Part shown: piece after piece, positions 17,591-28,962 of the stretch
How the letters are laid out: every line of letters begins with the position of its first letter
How positions within the stretch are numbered: position 1 is the first letter of the stretch
NCBI GenBank assembly: GCA_016699815.1
Contig: CP065012.1
Location: forward strand, 1,984,001-2,048,000
Length of the DNA: 64,000 nucleotides
Direction: 5' to 3'
Source: Chitinophagaceae bacterium
GTDB lineage: Bacteria > Bacteroidota > Bacteroidia > Chitinophagales > Chitinophagaceae
Position numbers and translations under genes: made by a program
Notes under the pieces: model-generated
Told to the model about the DNA's origin: nothing
Databases searched by the model: none
Seen by the model: the letters and a program-made list of their open reading frames with translations, nothing else

Positions 17591-18076
17591 ATGATTTCAG
17601 ACAAGGATGCCGCCGCAAAAAAAATTTACCGTATGGCAATGGAAATTGCCGAACGCCATTATTCTAAAAATGAAATTGTACTTATTGGCATTAAGGAAAA
17701 TGGTTTTTTTATTGCCCAAAAAATTGCGGCAAGCCTGGCAGAAAATTTTAAAGGCGCCATTAAAACACTTTCTTTACAAATTAATAAAAAACAACCCGGC
17801 GAAATATTGCTAAGTGAAAATGTTAGCCTTAAAGATAAATACATTATTCTAATAGATGATGTTGCCAACAGCGGCCGAACCATGTTGTATGCTTTAACGC
17901 CTTTGCTTAGCCAGCATCCTGCCGAAATACAAACCCTTGCTTTGGTAGAGCGTACCCATAAATTATTTCCCATAGCGGTGGATTATGTCGGGCTTTCTAT
18001 AGCCAGCGGTTGGAAAGAGTATATTGAAGTGCTCATAAAAGATGGTGAAGTGCAGGGTGCAAAGCTGAAAAGTTAA
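17591..18076 (+). CDS. Phosphoribosyltransferase-domain protein (PyrR-like)
   Basis: A type I PRTase of about 161 residues. The PRPP loop is 'YIILIDDVANSGRTMLYAL' (about residues 92-110), followed by 'LALVERTHKLFPIAVDYVG', as in PyrR or hypoxanthine PRTases. I prefer ATG 17591 (MISDKD) to the upstream ATG at 17585. It may act as a pyrimidine regulator or a salvage enzyme; the sequence does not decide. It is divergent from the Fe-S gene and intact. Confidence 0.8.
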   Translation: MISDKDAAAKKIYRMAMEIAERHYSKNEIVLIGIKENGFFIAQKIAASLAENFKGAIKTLSLQINKKQPGEILLSENVSLKDKYIILIDDVANSGRTMLYALTPLLSQHPAEIQTLALVERTHKLFPIAVDYVGLSIASGWKEYIEVLIKDGEVQGAKLKS

Positions 18077-18344
18077 GTGAAATGCTGTATATAGTTAGTT
18101 TAAAAGGTTAGCTCCAATGAAAAATAAAAGATATATTTATCCTTATTTATAATTTTCTAATTACTTGAATACCACTATGATAAGAATGTTTTGCTGTAAG
18201 AAATAATGCAAATTGTGCATAATATTTTTTTTACTTGTAAATTTCTTTTGATAATTTTCTTAATAAATGGAACGAATTTCTTTTTTACTTTCTATTTTTT
18301 TGCCGCCATAGAAACACCGTTTTAGAAATTTATAGTTGTATAAT
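18077..18344. other. Intergenic region, 268 bp
   Basis: Very AT-rich with T-rich blocks before the surface-protein operon. I see no gene, repeat or convincing hairpin. It presumably holds the operon promoter. Confidence 0.45.
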
Positions 18345-20067
18345 ATGTTTACACTTAAACGAAAAGAAAAATTTCCTGATTATTGGAGAATTTTCTTACC
18401 ATTAATATTTTCTTTTTTAGTTTTTTTGATGTTCAGGCTCAGGATGTAGAAAGTATGAATATCAAAAATCCATTTCAATTTCATGGGAATGTTAACCTGC
18501 AATTGGATTATTATAAAGCTAATGGAATTTCTGCCCGGCAAAAAGAGTTTAGCTGGCTCATTAATGGAAACCCAGTATTAACCGTACTTGGTGTTGACAT
18601 TCCCCTATCTTTTGTGTTATCTAATTTTGAAAATAAATTTTATCAGCCATTTAACCAGTTTGGTATAAGCCCAAAATACAAATGGGCAACATTGCATTTG
18701 GGTTATCGAAATCTTACGTATTCCAACTATACATTAGCAGGCCACCGTATATTAGGCGCTGGCTTTGATTTAAAGCCAAAGAATTTTAGAATTGGTTTTA
18801 TGTACGGGCAATTAAGACGTTCAGCATCCATTGATTCCAGTATGAATGCAAACCCTATGTATGTAAGGCCAGCGCCAACTTACAAGCGGTTAGGTATGGC
18901 GGCAAAACTGGGTTATAGTTTCAAAAAAAATTATGTGGACCTGGTATTTTTCAAAGGCTGGGATAAAACATCTTCGTTAAGTGATAAGCTGAAAGATTCT
19001 GTTATGCCTGCTGAGAATACCAGCATAGGCATTATTTCTTCAATAAACTTTCTTCAAAAATTTTCATGGGTTGTTGATTTAGGTATAAGTGCTTTTACTT
19101 TAAACAGGGAAGATGGCAGGGATACATCGGGAATTAAAAAGAATGGCCAAAAATTTGATCAGCATTTTGGTTAAAGATAAAGTAAGTACCCACTATTACT
19201 TTGCAGGGGAAACTAGGCTTGGCTATCAAGAAAAAAAATGGGGTGCACAACTTATTATTAAACGAATAGACCCCGGTTATCAGTCTATGGGGGCCTATTT
19301 TTTTCAACATGATATACAGGAATATAGTTTTGCCAATAATTTTAAATTAGACAGTGGTAAATTGAGTATCAACACGAATATTGGGTTTCAAAAAGATAAT
19401 TTAAAAAAACAAAAAACATCCACTTCAAAAAGATTTATCGGCAGTGCCAATATTAGTTATATTCCTTCGCAAAAATTTGGCATCAATTTTAATTTCAGCA
19501 ATTATGGTATTACCAATAATCCATTACCCACTTCAATGGGTAATGAATTATTCAAGCAAGTAAATAATAGTTTTATGCTGATGCCTTTTTTCTTTTGGAC
19601 CAATGAAAAAGCCATTAAGAATCTGAATATTATTGCCACTTATCAGTCGTTAAAAACACCGCAGAGCAGTATAGGTAGTATGCCGGATATGAACAGTTAT
19701 TCGCTTACAGGAGCATTTAGTAATACCTGGATACAAAGAGGAATTAATGCAAATGTTTCTGTAAATTATATAAATTCTAAAATTGCTGCAGGCGATATTA
19801 GTTCTTATGGAGGAACACTTGGTGGAATGGTTCCTATTGCAAAAAGAGAATAATGGTAAATGCATCTGCTTCTTACCTGCAAAATTTGTTCAAAGGAACC
19901 TCTAACGGGAATTCCATAAGGGCTTCTGTTGGATTTTGGTACCTGTGGGCACACGCCATAATTTTCAATTGCAGGGAAATTATTTGAATAACACATCAAA
20001 AGATGTTACCATTATTCAAAACTTTAATGAAACCAATGTGCAGTTTATTTACGGATTAACCTTTTAA
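18345..20067 (+). CDS. Predicted outer-membrane (barrel) protein, four frameshifts
   Basis: About 575 residues when repaired. The start is ATG 18345 (MFTLKRKEK...), giving a signal that ends at 'FFDVQAQ' after one T is restored in 18421-18427. Further lesions are an extra T at 19171-19172, a missing A at 19841-19845 and a missing G at 19938-19939; the repaired tail ends 'NVQFIYGLTF', a typical aromatic barrel end. The body alternates short polar turns with aromatic strands. No known porin motif. It is the first gene of the surface operon, 11 bp before the 1937-residue gene, and may form the channel or anchor for that protein. Confidence 0.72.
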
Positions 20068-20078
20068 ATGTAGCAGAG

Positions 20079-23000
20079 ATGAAACTATTTTCTTTAAAGT
20101 TATGCTTCCTACCGAGAAGAGCATACCTCTTATTTTGCCTACTGTCAATGTATAGTTTTGTATTGGGGCAATCATTATCAATAGTAAAAAATGTAATACT
20201 TAAACCACCTTATTCCTCCAATTATAGTACGTTTGAAAATTTATCCAATCATGCCATTATTACATTACTGGGTAGTACACAACCCATGAATATTGTTTTG
20301 CATGGTTCATTGACTAATATACAAAGAGATTTTAGAATTGTTACAAAAGAAGCATATCTGGGTGGTGTGTTTAGCCTTGGTTCCAATCAAACAAAAGTAA
20401 TGATAAGCGATTTTGCTTCTATGCTTTTTTTGGGGAGAAACAATGTTGAGCACTTAGGAATACCTGATGAAGAATGGGTGCAAATATTAAAAACCGGGCA
20501 ATTGCCCGATGGATCTTACGAGTTTTGTGTAAATGCATTTTGGGTTGATCCTTCAGGGCTTTTAGTGCCTGCTGGCGATGCTTGCTTTAGATTTAGCATT
20601 TCTCTTGCACAGGCGCCGGTAATTTCTTCGCCTTACAATGGGCAGGAATTAAACACTCAAATGCCCACTACCATATTTACCTGGACGCCACCCATTGGTA
20701 ATATCATTGGCGCAAGCATTGTTTATGATCTCTATATTGTAAAAGTGCCTCACGGGCAAAACCCCAATGATGTAATGAATGCTGCTATAAATTATAAAGC
20801 TAACAATCCACTTATAAAAACAAACCTCACCGGTAACCAATATGTAACACAGCCATACGATTTAAAAATAGATTCCAATACCCTTTACGCAGTACAGGTA
20901 ATTGCCAGAGATATATATAAGCAGGTGGGCTTTATGAATAATGGCCGCAGTGAAGTAATAACTTTTACAAAGGGAAAGAGCAACAAACCTGTTCTCATTA
21001 TTACTGATATAAAGGAATCTAAGAAAAAACCACCAAAACAATCGCCTGGCTACACAGTTACAAACTTTGATCCCGTTCCATACAGCCAGTTAAAAGGAAA
21101 ACTGTTTTATAAATTCAAGGATAAGGGTGGCCCGGTACCGGAAGGTATTGTACAAAATCAACAACCTTCATCTCAAAATGTTCAACTTTTTTTACCGGGA
21201 GCAGATAACATGCCCTATAATAAAAATAATATACCACTTGGCGGAGCAGAGCCGCTTGCAGGTAAAAAAGTAAGCCTGGTGATTACCTATCTTTTTTCAG
21301 GCACCCACAATGGGAAGAATGAAGATCAAATGATCATCGGTAAAAATCAATCTTATTTTTCAAAAGGACTTGATGATGCAGACAAAGTACTTGCAACCAC
21401 CGTTACCGGGCCGGATGGAAGCTTTGAATTCAATTTTGTAAATGCAGAAAAAACGCTGGGACTTTTTAATGATGATTATTCTTATAAACATGGAGGTGAG
21501 TTCCCTGAAAATATTAGTGGCAAAATGTATAAGGTATTGCGTCTTAGGGTGGAGAATAAATATTATTGCAGCCCTGATGTAAACATTAAAATAGATCCGT
21601 GGAAAGGAATAGACCTGGGTACGCTTGTGTCTTATGTGAAGAGTTATTCGCTGAAAGTGAAGGTCACTTCGACGAATGCAAAGTTCTGGGACATGGCATA
21701 CGGGCAGGGATCTGCATTACCCGCTATAACAACAACGATTATACGAAAAAGTTTGGTGGCTTCTGTTCCTACAGGTGAGGGCGAAAACAGCAGCAAGGAT
21801 AAAATACCCAAATCCAATAGCTTATTATCATCCCATGAGACGGATAAAGATGGTTTTGTAACATTTCGTTATCTGGTGCAGCATGATTTAAATAACAAAA
21901 CAGACCGGTATTATATCAAGTGTGTGCCCGATGAAAAAAAAGGAAACTTTATTTTTAAAGAGGTAGAAAAAAGCTATTATCCACAATATGATCCGGAATT
22001 AGGTGTTTTTCCTTTTAATTCAACGAGCCAGTACACACCATCCGGTAGCGACTTAAACTTGCCAATTACTTATGGTGAAAACATTACATGGAACCATCAA
22101 CTGGAAATAAAGACCTATACTGCTACCGTTTCTTTATATCCTGCCAAACCCCGGATAGCCGGAAAATTGGAGGTGGCCACTAATGTAGAAGCCAAGGCCA
22201 TGAGCGGAAGAAAAGTGGTAATGGTGAGTACCTATAAATACCCGACAGCTTCCGATAAATTATTTACGGTAGTAAAAACCAATAGCGAAGGGAGATATGA
22301 GTTTAACAACTTAAAAGTTGAGGTAGGCGAATTTCACGTAGGGATGGTTTCGAAAGTAGAGGGACCAACCAGAACTCTCTTGACAAAACCAGATGGATAC
22401 AAAGGCGGAGTATTACCGGCAAAACCTCCCTATCCGCCATTAAAATGGGGGCAGCAATTACTTAACCAGGATTTTTTCTTAACGCCGGATGGTAAACTTT
22501 CAGGCTTTGTAGTAGATGAGAAGGGCAATGCCGTACATGCAGATATTGATGTGGATGGCGTAACAAAGACAACCACCGAACGCATTTTTACTTATGATAA
22601 TAAACCTTCGGGAAATAAGAATGTAAAATTGCCAACAGGTTCAACAGAATCTTTCAGTATGCTGGCCCCTTCAGGTAAAAGAAAAATTACGATTACCCCA
22701 ACCGATAAAGCGTATGCCCCTTTTGATACTACGCTCAATATTCCATTAGATGGAAGCAAAGCTTCACCAATAAAATTTGTCGTTTTCCGCTCACAAAAAA
22801 GAATCCGTTTCAGAGTAGTGGAAGCGAATTCAGAAAGCAACCGTGGCCAGTTGAATATGGTATTGACCCAGATAAAACCAATTGGACGAGCCTGGGTACA
22901 ATTGGATGTGCCAGGAAAACCAATTGCACAATTTAGTAATAGCGATGGATACGTAACGTTCATTTTTGACAACAGTGGCTCATCTTTCAATTTTATAATT

Positions 23001-25892
23001 ACCACGCCTGAAGAACCCGATGCTTATGAAGAAGGACATTATACAATTGCCAATTCAAAGAACACTTTACAAACTGTTACTTACGGCAATGCCTACCTGA
23101 AAAAAGCAGCTACTATTACAGGCATTATAACATTGGGCCCTGATAAAAAGCCATTGCAGGGAGCCAGCATTTATGTAGAGATGGGCGGTGGCAAAAAAAT
23201 AGAAACTAAATCCAATTCCGAAGGTAAATATGTATTAAATGGCATTCCAAAATCACCATCAAATCGGACTGTGTGGGCAAGCAAACCGGGCATTACACCC
23301 AATATCATCAGCCAAAATAAAAAGATAACCATTGCACAAAAAAATGAACTTGATTTTAATTTGATTAATGATGATGAATTGGTCATTGAAAATATTTTTG
23401 GTTTTGATGCCGATATACAATCAAAAATAAAACAGCCCGATGGAACCTGGCTGGTGAGTGGTAGCCTGATTAACCTTCCGGCCAATGATAATTTTTCTTT
23501 GAGTAATAATAAACAATCCATACCCTTCAAAGATGTAAAAATTAAGAAAAGCGGGACTTTAAAAAATGGAATACCGGTCGGTGTTCCGTCTGATAATATT
23601 CTGTTGACTGATCTGGCCAATATTAAACTGTTGTTGCAAAATTCTTTTGTGGTGATTCAGAAACCAACTTCTGGAGATCAACTTCAGATAAAGGCAGAAA
23701 ATCAAAAAGGAAGCCTGTTGGGAAAAATGGCCATTCAAAAATCGTCATTTCAATTTACTCAGGAGTATGTGAAATTTAACGATGACGCTGATGAAGCAAT
23801 GTTGCTTACAGAAAAGCCTGGCTCTTTCAATACAAACCTGCCATCTATTGAAGCTGCAAACCCTACTAAAAAGAAATTTGGCGTCGCTAACCTGAAAGAA
23901 AAATCTTTACAATTTAAACTACTTGGTTTTGATGCGGAATCGGATGCTGCACAATCGTGGGTTCAGGACAATAGTATCAGCTTGCAAACAATCATTCAGA
24001 TTAACGGCCTGCCCGGAATGGCGCCGTCCAAACTTGATATCAATGCGGGAAATTTGATAATTCATCCTGACAAGATAGAACCGTTAAAGGGAGATCAGCC
24101 TATAAAATTCAATCTCGAAAAATGGCAATTCGTTGGTAACAACTGGCAACTTCTGCAGGGAAGCAGCAGTATCAGTATTGCCTCGGGCACTATTAAAACA
24201 GGTAGCATTGATGTGCCATTGACAGACATCTCATTAAAGCCGGATCATCTTTCTATTGGTAATTACAATGTAAACAATCTAACGCTTGGTGGTATTATTC
24301 CTGTAAACGTAGTAACCACTAAACCGGTTTTTGGTTACAACAAAAGTGTAGGAAGCGATCAGAAAGCACATTATGAACTAAGGCTTATTGGTGAAAACGG
24401 TAAGCCCGGAGTTACCATAAAATCATTGCCGGGAATGAAGGCCGGCGATGAAATGAAATTTCAAAATTTCTCTTTAGTCAGCAATGGCGAACAAATCATC
24501 AACCCCGGAAATCAACCTAACGCTATCACTTTCTACAGCGTGATGAAAGTAAAACCTCTCTCGTTTACGAGTGGTGCAGATTACGTGAACATGGATTGCG
24601 GCATAGACCTCAACATTCCGCAATTGCAGGAAACCAGTGGTGTTATTCAGTTTTCCAAACAAGGCGGACAGATGAAATTCATGTTATATCCTTTGAATGT
24701 TTCTCTTCATGGCCCCGGTGGTGTGGACTTCACGGCTAATGTACAATTTAATGACAACCCGCAAAACCTTACAGAAGGCAAATTCACAGCGCTTGGTACT
24801 ATTCATGATAAAGAGGGAATTTATTTAAAAGGTATTTTAAATAAAACCACACAGGCAGCCTGGATACAGGTGGATCCTGAAAATCAGAAGATGCCATTGG
24901 GAAGTGGAAATACCAGCCTTGCCAATATCAAAGGAAAAATGGAAGCTGACATGAGTAAGGACCAATGGAAAAATTTTACTTTCAGCGGAGACATGATTGG
25001 CTTTACGGGAGTGCAGGGTGATACACGCAAAACGTTTGTGGTTACCGGTTCTATCAATGCGGTAAACCAAAATATGAAGGTGAAAAATATTTCCGCTGAT
25101 TTTGCCGGTATTCAATTCACCTATGATATAGCTAAGAGCCGCTTTACAGGCAGCTTAGAAATAGATCAAAGTATTGGGCCATTATCTGCTAAGGGTACAG
25201 CCGCTCTTGTTGTGGATCCCGGCGGGTGGTATTTTATTGCCGGAGCACAATTACAAACCCCGGGCCTTGGCCAATTTTCTGCGGGCATACTTTTCGGCGA
25301 CTACAATACCATGCCCGGTGAAGTATCACAAAAACTCATGCAATATGCCTATAACAAAAACCTTCCGCCGGGTTTTCAAAAAGGCATTTCAGGATTTTTC
25401 TTTACAGGAATGAAAACGCTGCCAATCAGTGTTCCTAATGTAGATATCAACCTGGTAATTATCAAAGTGTCTTTTGGTGTTGAGGCCGGCCTTGATGCAA
25501 GATTATGGATGAACTTTGCGGATGGCGGCGCCGAATTGGGCATAGGTGTGATGGCTTTTGCCCACGCTTATCTGAAAGGCAAAGCAATTACCTGTACTAA
25601 ATTTTATGCAGATGCAAGAGTGGAAATAGGCGTAACAGGTATTTACAATACATCCAGTGGAGTGTTTACACTGAAAGGGTGTGGAAGCTTTATGATTTCC
25701 GGTGGTATTGAACAATGTTTCCCTTACCCCTGCTTTAGTGATGGCGTTTGTTGTGGAGGCTGTGGAAGTGTATCGGCAAGTACAGGTTTTAAACTTGACC
25801 TGCTGCTGGATTCAGACGGAAATACGGATATGTCTTTTGGTGTGGGCAATTGCAGCGGGCAGGCAATAAATGTTGATGTGGATAAAGGATAA
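20079..25892 (+). CDS. Giant secreted surface protein, 1937 aa
   Basis: The signal ends near 'SFVLGQ' (about residue 31). Residues about 40-190 form a conserved-looking N domain ('WVQILKTGQLPDGSYEFCV'). A fibronectin-III-like segment with 'FTWTPPIGN' follows at about 190-310. Between about 390 and 1110 are several carboxypeptidase-regulatory-like beta sandwiches ('DGSFEFNFVNAEKT', 'SEGRYEFNNLKV', 'SEGKYVLNGIPKS'). The second half is long beta-repeat material of unknown type, ending in a cysteine cluster around 1883-1900 ('CFPYPC', 'GVCCGGCGS'). No canonical T9SS sorting domain is obvious. It resembles proteins labelled TANFOR-domain in Bacteroidota, but I cannot confirm that. Intact despite broken neighbours. 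Confidence 0.78.
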   Translation: MKLFSLKLCFLPRRAYLLFCLLSMYSFVLGQSLSIVKNVILKPPYSSNYSTFENLSNHAIITLLGSTQPMNIVLHGSLTNIQRDFRIVTKEAYLGGVFSLGSNQTKVMISDFASMLFLGRNNVEHLGIPDEEWVQILKTGQLPDGSYEFCVNAFWVDPSGLLVPAGDACFRFSISLAQAPVISSPYNGQELNTQMPTTIFTWTPPIGNIIGASIVYDLYIVKVPHGQNPNDVMNAAINYKANNPLIKTNLTGNQYVTQPYDLKIDSNTLYAVQVIARDIYKQVGFMNNGRSEVITFTKGKSNKPVLIITDIKESKKKPPKQSPGYTVTNFDPVPYSQLKGKLFYKFKDKGGPVPEGIVQNQQPSSQNVQLFLPGADNMPYNKNNIPLGGAEPLAGKKVSLVITYLFSGTHNGKNEDQMIIGKNQSYFSKGLDDADKVLATTVTGPDGSFEFNFVNAEKTLGLFNDDYSYKHGGEFPENISGKMYKVLRLRVENKYYCSPDVNIKIDPWKGIDLGTLVSYVKSYSLKVKVTSTNAKFWDMAYGQGSALPAITTTIIRKSLVASVPTGEGENSSKDKIPKSNSLLSSHETDKDGFVTFRYLVQHDLNNKTDRYYIKCVPDEKKGNFIFKEVEKSYYPQYDPELGVFPFNSTSQYTPSGSDLNLPITYGENITWNHQLEIKTYTATVSLYPAKPRIAGKLEVATNVEAKAMSGRKVVMVSTYKYPTASDKLFTVVKTNSEGRYEFNNLKVEVGEFHVGMVSKVEGPTRTLLTKPDGYKGGVLPAKPPYPPLKWGQQLLNQDFFLTPDGKLSGFVVDEKGNAVHADIDVDGVTKTTTERIFTYDNKPSGNKNVKLPTGSTESFSMLAPSGKRKITITPTDKAYAPFDTTLNIPLDGSKASPIKFVVFRSQKRIRFRVVEANSESNRGQLNMVLTQIKPIGRAWVQLDVPGKPIAQFSNSDGYVTFIFDNSGSSFNFIITTPEEPDAYEEGHYTIANSKNTLQTVTYGNAYLKKAATITGIITLGPDKKPLQGASIYVEMGGGKKIETKSNSEGKYVLNGIPKSPSNRTVWASKPGITPNIISQNKKITIAQKNELDFNLINDDELVIENIFGFDADIQSKIKQPDGTWLVSGSLINLPANDNFSLSNNKQSIPFKDVKIKKSGTLKNGIPVGVPSDNILLTDLANIKLLLQNSFVVIQKPTSGDQLQIKAENQKGSLLGKMAIQKSSFQFTQEYVKFNDDADEAMLLTEKPGSFNTNLPSIEAANPTKKKFGVANLKEKSLQFKLLGFDAESDAAQSWVQDNSISLQTIIQINGLPGMAPSKLDINAGNLIIHPDKIEPLKGDQPIKFNLEKWQFVGNNWQLLQGSSSISIASGTIKTGSIDVPLTDISLKPDHLSIGNYNVNNLTLGGIIPVNVVTTKPVFGYNKSVGSDQKAHYELRLIGENGKPGVTIKSLPGMKAGDEMKFQNFSLVSNGEQIINPGNQPNAITFYSVMKVKPLSFTSGADYVNMDCGIDLNIPQLQETSGVIQFSKQGGQMKFMLYPLNVSLHGPGGVDFTANVQFNDNPQNLTEGKFTALGTIHDKEGIYLKGILNKTTQAAWIQVDPENQKMPLGSGNTSLANIKGKMEADMSKDQWKNFTFSGDMIGFTGVQGDTRKTFVVTGSINAVNQNMKVKNISADFAGIQFTYDIAKSRFTGSLEIDQSIGPLSAKGTAALVVDPGGWYFIAGAQLQTPGLGQFSAGILFGDYNTMPGEVSQKLMQYAYNKNLPPGFQKGISGFFFTGMKTLPISVPNVDINLVIIKVSFGVEAGLDARLWMNFADGGAELGIGVMAFAHAYLKGKAITCTKFYADARVEIGVTGIYNTSSGVFTLKGCGSFMISGGIEQCFPYPCFSDGVCCGGCGSVSASTGFKLDLLLDSDGNTDMSFGVGNCSGQAINVDVDKG

Positions 25893-25938
25893 TGCCGGTG
25901 TTTTAGGGATTAATTATTTAATTGAAAAACTTTCAATA

Positions 25939-27790
25939 ATGAAAAGAGTATTTATTCTGATATTTTTTTTGACAAGTAGTATCGCAACAACCCTTGCTCA
26001 AAATAATCAACAGGTAGGCGAAGTTCCGGTAGCGAAGCCTGTTGCGAAAGGTATTTGGGTTTATTTGGGAAAAAACATTCCAAAGAATTTTCATTATGTG
26101 ATAGAAAGAAAAAAAGAAGGCGCCCAGCGTTTTGAAAAAATAGGTGAATTTAATTCCCCTGCTTCTGAAACGGAAATGGTAAAAAGGCAACAACTTTATC
26201 AGCAATATTTTGAAAGTCTGGATGCGCTGAATACAACAGAAGTAAATAATCTTTGGCGATACTTGCGGACTCATGCTACAATTGACAGCATGTACAGCGA
26301 TAATTTTCCTATGATGTATTTGTTGGTGGGTACTGCCTGGGTTGACACCACAGCAGAAAATAAAACCGGATATGTTTACCGGATAAGAGCGCTGGCAGCG
26401 ATAGTAAAATAATATCTGAAAAGGAAAACGAATCCTTCCCTCAATTAAAAAAGTGTCTTCTTAAAAAATTATTTTACCGGAAAAATATGCTGACGGAAAG
26501 GTTTCGCTCACCTGGGCTGTAAAAGATAAAATGGATATGGTGCATTTTAATGTTTACCGTACTGTATTTGGAAAAGATGATTATAAGAAAATAAAGGTTA
26601 CTGTGAATGGCAGTAATATCGAAGATTACTATACAATACCTGTAAGAAATTTCAAAGCTATCAATACTCAACGCAACCATGAAGTGAAAATATCATGGCA
26701 TTATGAAAATAAAAAATACCTGAATGGAATAGATATTATGCGTAGTTCAAATTATGATACAGGATATATCAGAGTTGCAACGGTTCCCGTGAGTGATAGC
26801 ACATTCACAGATATACTACCGGTTTCGGGAGAGAAAATTATTATTATTATTTATTATTGCATAGCGCAAATAACGACCCTATACCTACTACAAAAATATT
26901 TGCAACCTATAGAGATAATAATTCAAAGCCAAAGCCACCCAACTGAAATTGATGCCACCTCAATTAAAAATGGCATTAAAGTATACTGGAAAAGTGCGGA
27001 GCCATACGTTAAAGGTTTTTATGTTTATCGCAGAAATAATACCAACGATGACTTTACGCAAGTAAGTGCATTAGTGCCTTCTGGGGCAATAGTTTATTCC
27101 TTTACGGATACTACCAGGCAGTTGCAGGCTGGAGAAGTGTATGATTATATTGTACGCACCATAAATGAAGACAATCAATTGAGCAATCCATCAGACACGG
27201 TTACAGCTAACCCGGGAATTTCCAAATTAATAACAGCACCAATGAATCTTAGATACCGTAGTATTGACGGGCGCATTACCATTTTGTGGGATGATATGAG
27301 AAAGTGGGAAAATGATTTGTTGGGATATAAAGTATTCAGAAAAGCCGGAACCGGCAATTTTATCAGAATGGCCAATGACAGCTTGCAACCTGAGCGTAAT
27401 TTCTTTTTGGATTCAACCATTCAACCCGGAGTTGATTATTCTTTTGCGGTGAGTTCATTGGATATTTCAGGAAATGAAAGTGAAAAATCTATTATTCTAA
27501 TCCCTGCTATTTCTGATGAATCGCCTGGTGCGCCATCAGGTATTCGGGTGAGCCAGACAGAAAATGATGTTTATATAACCTGGGGGCAGATAACTGAAGA
27601 TGTTACAGCCATTAAAATTTACAGGTCAGAGCCGGGCGTACCAGCAAAATTAATTGCAACCATTTCCGATGCCGATTCATTTACAGATAAAAATGTTTCT
27701 AAAGAGAAATTATATTTCTATCAATTAGCATCAGTAAGCAAGGCAAATATAGAAGGAGTAAAGAGTGAAAAAATTTCAGTGAGATTATGA
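25939..27790 (+). CDS. Secreted fibronectin type III repeat protein, four frameshifts
   Basis: About 618 residues when repaired. The signal ends 'IATTLAQ'. Several FN3-like repeats follow: 'VKISWHYENKKYLNGIDIMR', 'IKVYWKSAEPYVKGFYVYRR', 'ITILWDDMRKWENDLLGYKV', 'VYITWGQITEDVTAIKIYR'. Lesions are a missing G at 26394-26395, a missing A at 26463-26468, a missing A at 26834-26837 and an extra A at 26941-26942. The last two compensate, so residues read between them as written (ending 'SQSHPTE') are out of frame; the true reading is 'NYYYYLLLHSANNDPIPTTK'. Second secreted member of the surface operon. Confidence 0.75.
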
Positions 27791-27942
27791 TAAACCTCGT
27801 TGTTGCCAGAAACCTTTGGGCGACATCTTATTTAATTTTAAAATTCGCCTATGATTAGAGTAGCAAGAAAATAAAATTGAATACTTAAAAAATTGCTTTT
27901 GCAAATGAAATATTTCAATTCAATTTCTTAAGCTTTAATAGA

Positions 27943-28944
27943 ATGAAAAATAAAAATTCAACCACAAATAAGCTTTCCATTCAGGCTTTAATTTTTCTTC
28001 TGTCATTCGTTTATTGTGGTTCCATTTTCGGACAAGATATTGCAGGCAGTAAAGACCATCCATTGATTACCCGATATCCTGGTTCTGAAATAGGTTACTA
28101 TGAAGTGCAGAAATACCAGAAGTATCATATTGCCACAGGTCCGGAAACAGGGTATAAGCAAATTGATAAATGGGTTGAAGCAGAAGGTAAGTTTACCCGC
28201 ATTTATTACATCATAAAAGGAGAAACAACGCTTACCGAAGTATTTCAAAATTACAAAACAGCATTAAGCAAAGCTGGTTTCAAAACACTTGCCCAAGGCA
28301 GTAATCCTACAAGCGGTGTTTCAAAAGAGATTGGCGGAAGGGGATTTTAAATACTTTTACACAAAAAATCCTTATCCCACTAATGCAGGTATCAAAATTA
28401 ATACCGGCTCCTCCTCTTCAGCAGGTGCATTTTACATTGCTGCGCAACTGGAAAAACGGGAAGCAATGTTTATGTAGCTATTGGTGGCAGTCAATATGCA
28501 TCCAATGAAAAAGTTTGCATTGTTGATATCATTGAACAAACCACCTTGCAAGATGACTTGATAAAAGTGAACGCTGACGAAATTTTGAAGGGGTTGAAAA
28601 GCGATGGCAAAATTGCACTCTACGGCATTTATTTCGATTTCGACAAAACTAATATTAAACCCGAATCAGAATCTACGCTTAATGAAATTTCAAAAATTTT
28701 AAAAGCAAACCCTACACTGAATTTGTATGTGGTAGGACATACTGACATGAAAGGCTCTTATGAATACAACATAACGCTTTCTAAAAGCCGTGCCGTTGCA
28801 GTTGTAAATGAGTTGGTAAAGAAGTATGACATTTCTTCATCACGCTTATCCGGTGAAGGTGTTGGTCCGCTTGCTCCTATATCCACAAATGAAACCGAAG
28901 AAGGCAGAAAACTCAACAGGCGGGTAGAACTTGTTTTAAAATAA
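27943..28944 (+). CDS. OmpA-family protein, two frameshifts
   Basis: About 333 residues when repaired. The signal ends 'GSIFGQ'. The C-terminal OmpA peptidoglycan-binding domain is clear: 'GIYFDFDKTNIKPESES', 'LYVVGHTDMKGSYEYN', 'LSKSRAVAVVNEL' and 'NRRVELVL'. Lesions are an extra G in 28340-28343 and a missing A in 28452-28456. Repair gives one frame through 'DFKYFYTKNPYPTNAG' and 'YVAIGGSQYASNE'. It should tether the outer membrane, or the surface complex encoded upstream, to peptidoglycan. Confidence 0.82.
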
Positions 28945-28962
28945 ATTTATAGCGAATTAAGT

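Noticed and set aside
376..28456. Programmed ribosomal frameshifting as the reason for the many broken frames
   Set aside because: Sites differ in base and sequence, lack common slippery motifs or following structures, and affect unrelated genes. Sequence error at homopolymers explains them better.
28289..28477. Separate 62-residue protein
   Set aside because: It is the middle of the OmpA-family gene, between two one-base lesions.
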